Positions 62,753-64,000 of a stretch of 64,000 nucleotides of DNA are shown here, piece after piece. The position numbers and the translations under genes are program-made. Position 1 is the stretch's first letter, and each line of letters starts with the position of its first letter. The notes below the pieces were generated by a model. That model worked only from the letters and a program-made list of their open reading frames with translations. It searched no databases and was not told the DNA's origin. The stretch is from the NCBI GenBank assembly GCA_963377175.1, contig CAUJNA010003001.1, forward strand, positions 1,979,062 to 2,043,061. The letters run 5' to 3'. The DNA is from Effrenium voratum. Lineage: Eukaryota > Sar > Dinophyceae > Suessiales > Symbiodiniaceae.

Positions 62753-64000
62753 TGGATGCCCGGGCTCCTCATGAGCACACCTGGCCCGGTTATCAGGGGC
62801 AGCGCCGGCAGCCCGAGCAATGGCCCTCGTTCTAGAGGGATCCCTGCCGAGGATGGGGGCTGATGGTGATGGTGGGGGTGGCCCCGAAGGAGGTGGAGGT
62901 GGAGGAGGCCTCGCCGAGCTGACGGTGCGAGCATCACGAGGAGGAGAACCTCTAGGAGCCCTTCCCTGGGTTAAGGGATCAGTGTCTCCAGATTTCTCCC
63001 ATGATCCCGTTCCGGCGGTCGAACCAGCGCCAGCACTTGAGGATCCGCAGGCAGCAAGAGGTTGCTCCCTCAATTCAGCGATCTGCATGTTGATCTCATT
63101 GACCCTCAGCACAAGCTTCATAAACTGCTCTTGCATGTTCCTCGGATTGGGCCCTAAGCTTTTGTCATGAAGGTCCTTGACGCACCCAGCAACACGGGAC
63201 AATTGAAGCTTGAACTCCTCCTGTTTCTGTGAGTTCTCATTGAGGGCTCCGGACACCCTATCACTGAACTGCTTCAGGTCGGTCGCAGGAACGAGATGCT
63301 GAATATACGTCTCGACGTTCCCACGGATGGTTCTTTCCCTTGATATGGTTCCCTCAATGTCGATGACACTGCGAGAGTTCGCCTCAACTTCGTCTTTGAT
63401 TTTCCGAACTTCAGCCTCAAGAGCTCCGATCTCAGAGAACCTAAGGAGCTGGACCTTGACGTTCTCAAGTGATTCGGCCTGCTCGCGAAGTCCAGCAGCA
63501 GATGTGACGATCGAATCAGATCTCTCATCATACATCTTGAAACGCTCATTCGTCTCCTTCTCGCTTCGGGCGACCCACTCGTGGAAATCACGGAACTTAG
63601 CCTCGTGTTTTGAGAGAGTTCCGGCAACGGCAGAGAAAGATGATTCAACCTTCTTCTCGAAGGCGTCAACACGGTTATTGATCTTCTTGATCTCACCGAC
63701 GCAAGCGTTGATATCATCCCTACATGAACGAATCTCAGCTCTGCATCCCTGGATTTCGGCCTTGCACCCCTTGACCTCGTTGTGGATCGCGAGAAGCAGT
63801 CGTTGAAGCTCAGATGCAACAGGATGGCCGCCACTTGTGGAAGCAGACGGAGCAGGACGACTATCAGCGTCATGATCTCCGCGACTATTCTCTTCCCTGT
63901 CGGGAGTGCAGCCCGGATTTCCGATTTGAAAGAATGCGGGGACAACGGAGTCGTTGACCGGTTGATTCGAAGGAAGCCCTCCATATCCAGGGGCAACAGT
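62752..64000 (-). CDS. gag: Gag N-terminal part, coiled coil (5' end outside the window)
   Basis: The frame is open from the window edge to the TAG. It starts with a Pro/Ser-rich part, then repeated coiled-coil heptads (EVKGCKAEIQGCRAEIRSC, INACVGEIKKINNRVDAFEK, FRDFHEWVARSEKETNERFK, LEAEVRKIKDEVEANSRS), and ends with a Pro-rich and basic region (PPPPPPPSGPPPPSPSAP). Such a coiled coil could drive Gag assembly. No start codon choice is possible, because the frame continues beyond base 64000. The ATG at 63535 is internal. Confidence 0.65.

Larger units (their letters stand above)
43448..64000 (-). mobile_element. Giant Ty1/copia-type retroelement, 5' end outside the window
   Basis: A contiguous, intronless minus-strand block with domain order Gag, protease, integrase, reverse transcriptase, RNase H. 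Integrase before reverse transcriptase is the copia order. Unusual cargo: a methyltransferase-like region and a dUTPase between integrase and reverse transcriptase, and about 9 kb of further frames after RNase H. The visible part is over 20.5 kb, several times a usual copia element. The frames run gag, gag2, pol1, linker, pol2, with a change to the -1 frame at each step, plus one TAG. Including the downstream block in the same element rests on strand, density and lack of introns; LTRs were not found, so two adjacent elements remain possible. Confidence 0.7.

Noticed and set aside
63274..63996. 240-codon minus-strand frame at the right edge
   Set aside because: A shadow of the Gag coiled-coil frame; the other frame has clear heptads and remains open to the window edge.

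Overview
The window looks like nuclear DNA of a dinoflagellate, probably a Symbiodiniaceae-type genome (inference). The evidence is: every recognisable gene lies on the minus strand; genes are cut into many short exons whose introns begin with GC or GA instead of GT; exon edges follow an AG|G pattern; introns are full of short dispersed repeats, some with terminal inverted repeats; and there is a probable processed pseudogene with a relic of the dinoflagellate spliced leader. No tRNA, rRNA, CRISPR or bacterial-style operon is visible.

Layout, high to low coordinate, which is the direction of transcription. (1) About 43.4-64.0 kb: an intronless minus-strand block of long reading frames, interpreted as one Ty1/copia-type retroelement running off the right edge. 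Its first part encodes a coiled-coil/Cys-rich Gag, a second Gag segment with two CCCH zinc fingers, an aspartic protease and DDE integrase, then a very long frame with a methyltransferase-like region, a complete dUTPase, a YVDD reverse transcriptase, RNase H and a C-terminal extension. After a 540-bp spacer comes about 9 kb of further frames of unknown function (a second polyprotein). Frames are linked by one TAG and single-step frame changes. One of these, at the Gag/Pol border, has a classical -1 frameshift signal. (2) About 42.4-42.8 kb: a frameshifted hydrophobic processed pseudogene. (3) 40.9-32.0 kb: a coiled-coil gene in mini-exons. (4) 30.5-21.3 kb: a 12-exon family-1 glycosyltransferase (UGT), reconstructed completely at 460 aa. 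(5) 20.5-14.8 kb or further: an unidentified multi-exon gene. (6) 13.5-9.6 kb: exon candidates not assigned to a gene. (7) 7.8-2.5 kb: a small NTF2/SnoaL-like protein in about eight exons. (8) Near 1 kb: a probable RNase H relic of another retroelement.

The spliced genes form a head-to-tail minus-strand cluster but show no obvious common pathway. The most unusual content is the giant copia-like element (dUTPase and methyltransferase-like region inside Pol, plus a second polyprotein downstream) and the UGT gene, in which all eleven introns have non-GT donors. Splice sites were chosen by eye from protein continuity and reading phase, so cDNA could move some of them by a few bases. Frame breaks in the retroelement may be recoding sites, decay of this copy or assembly indels; the sequence alone does not decide.
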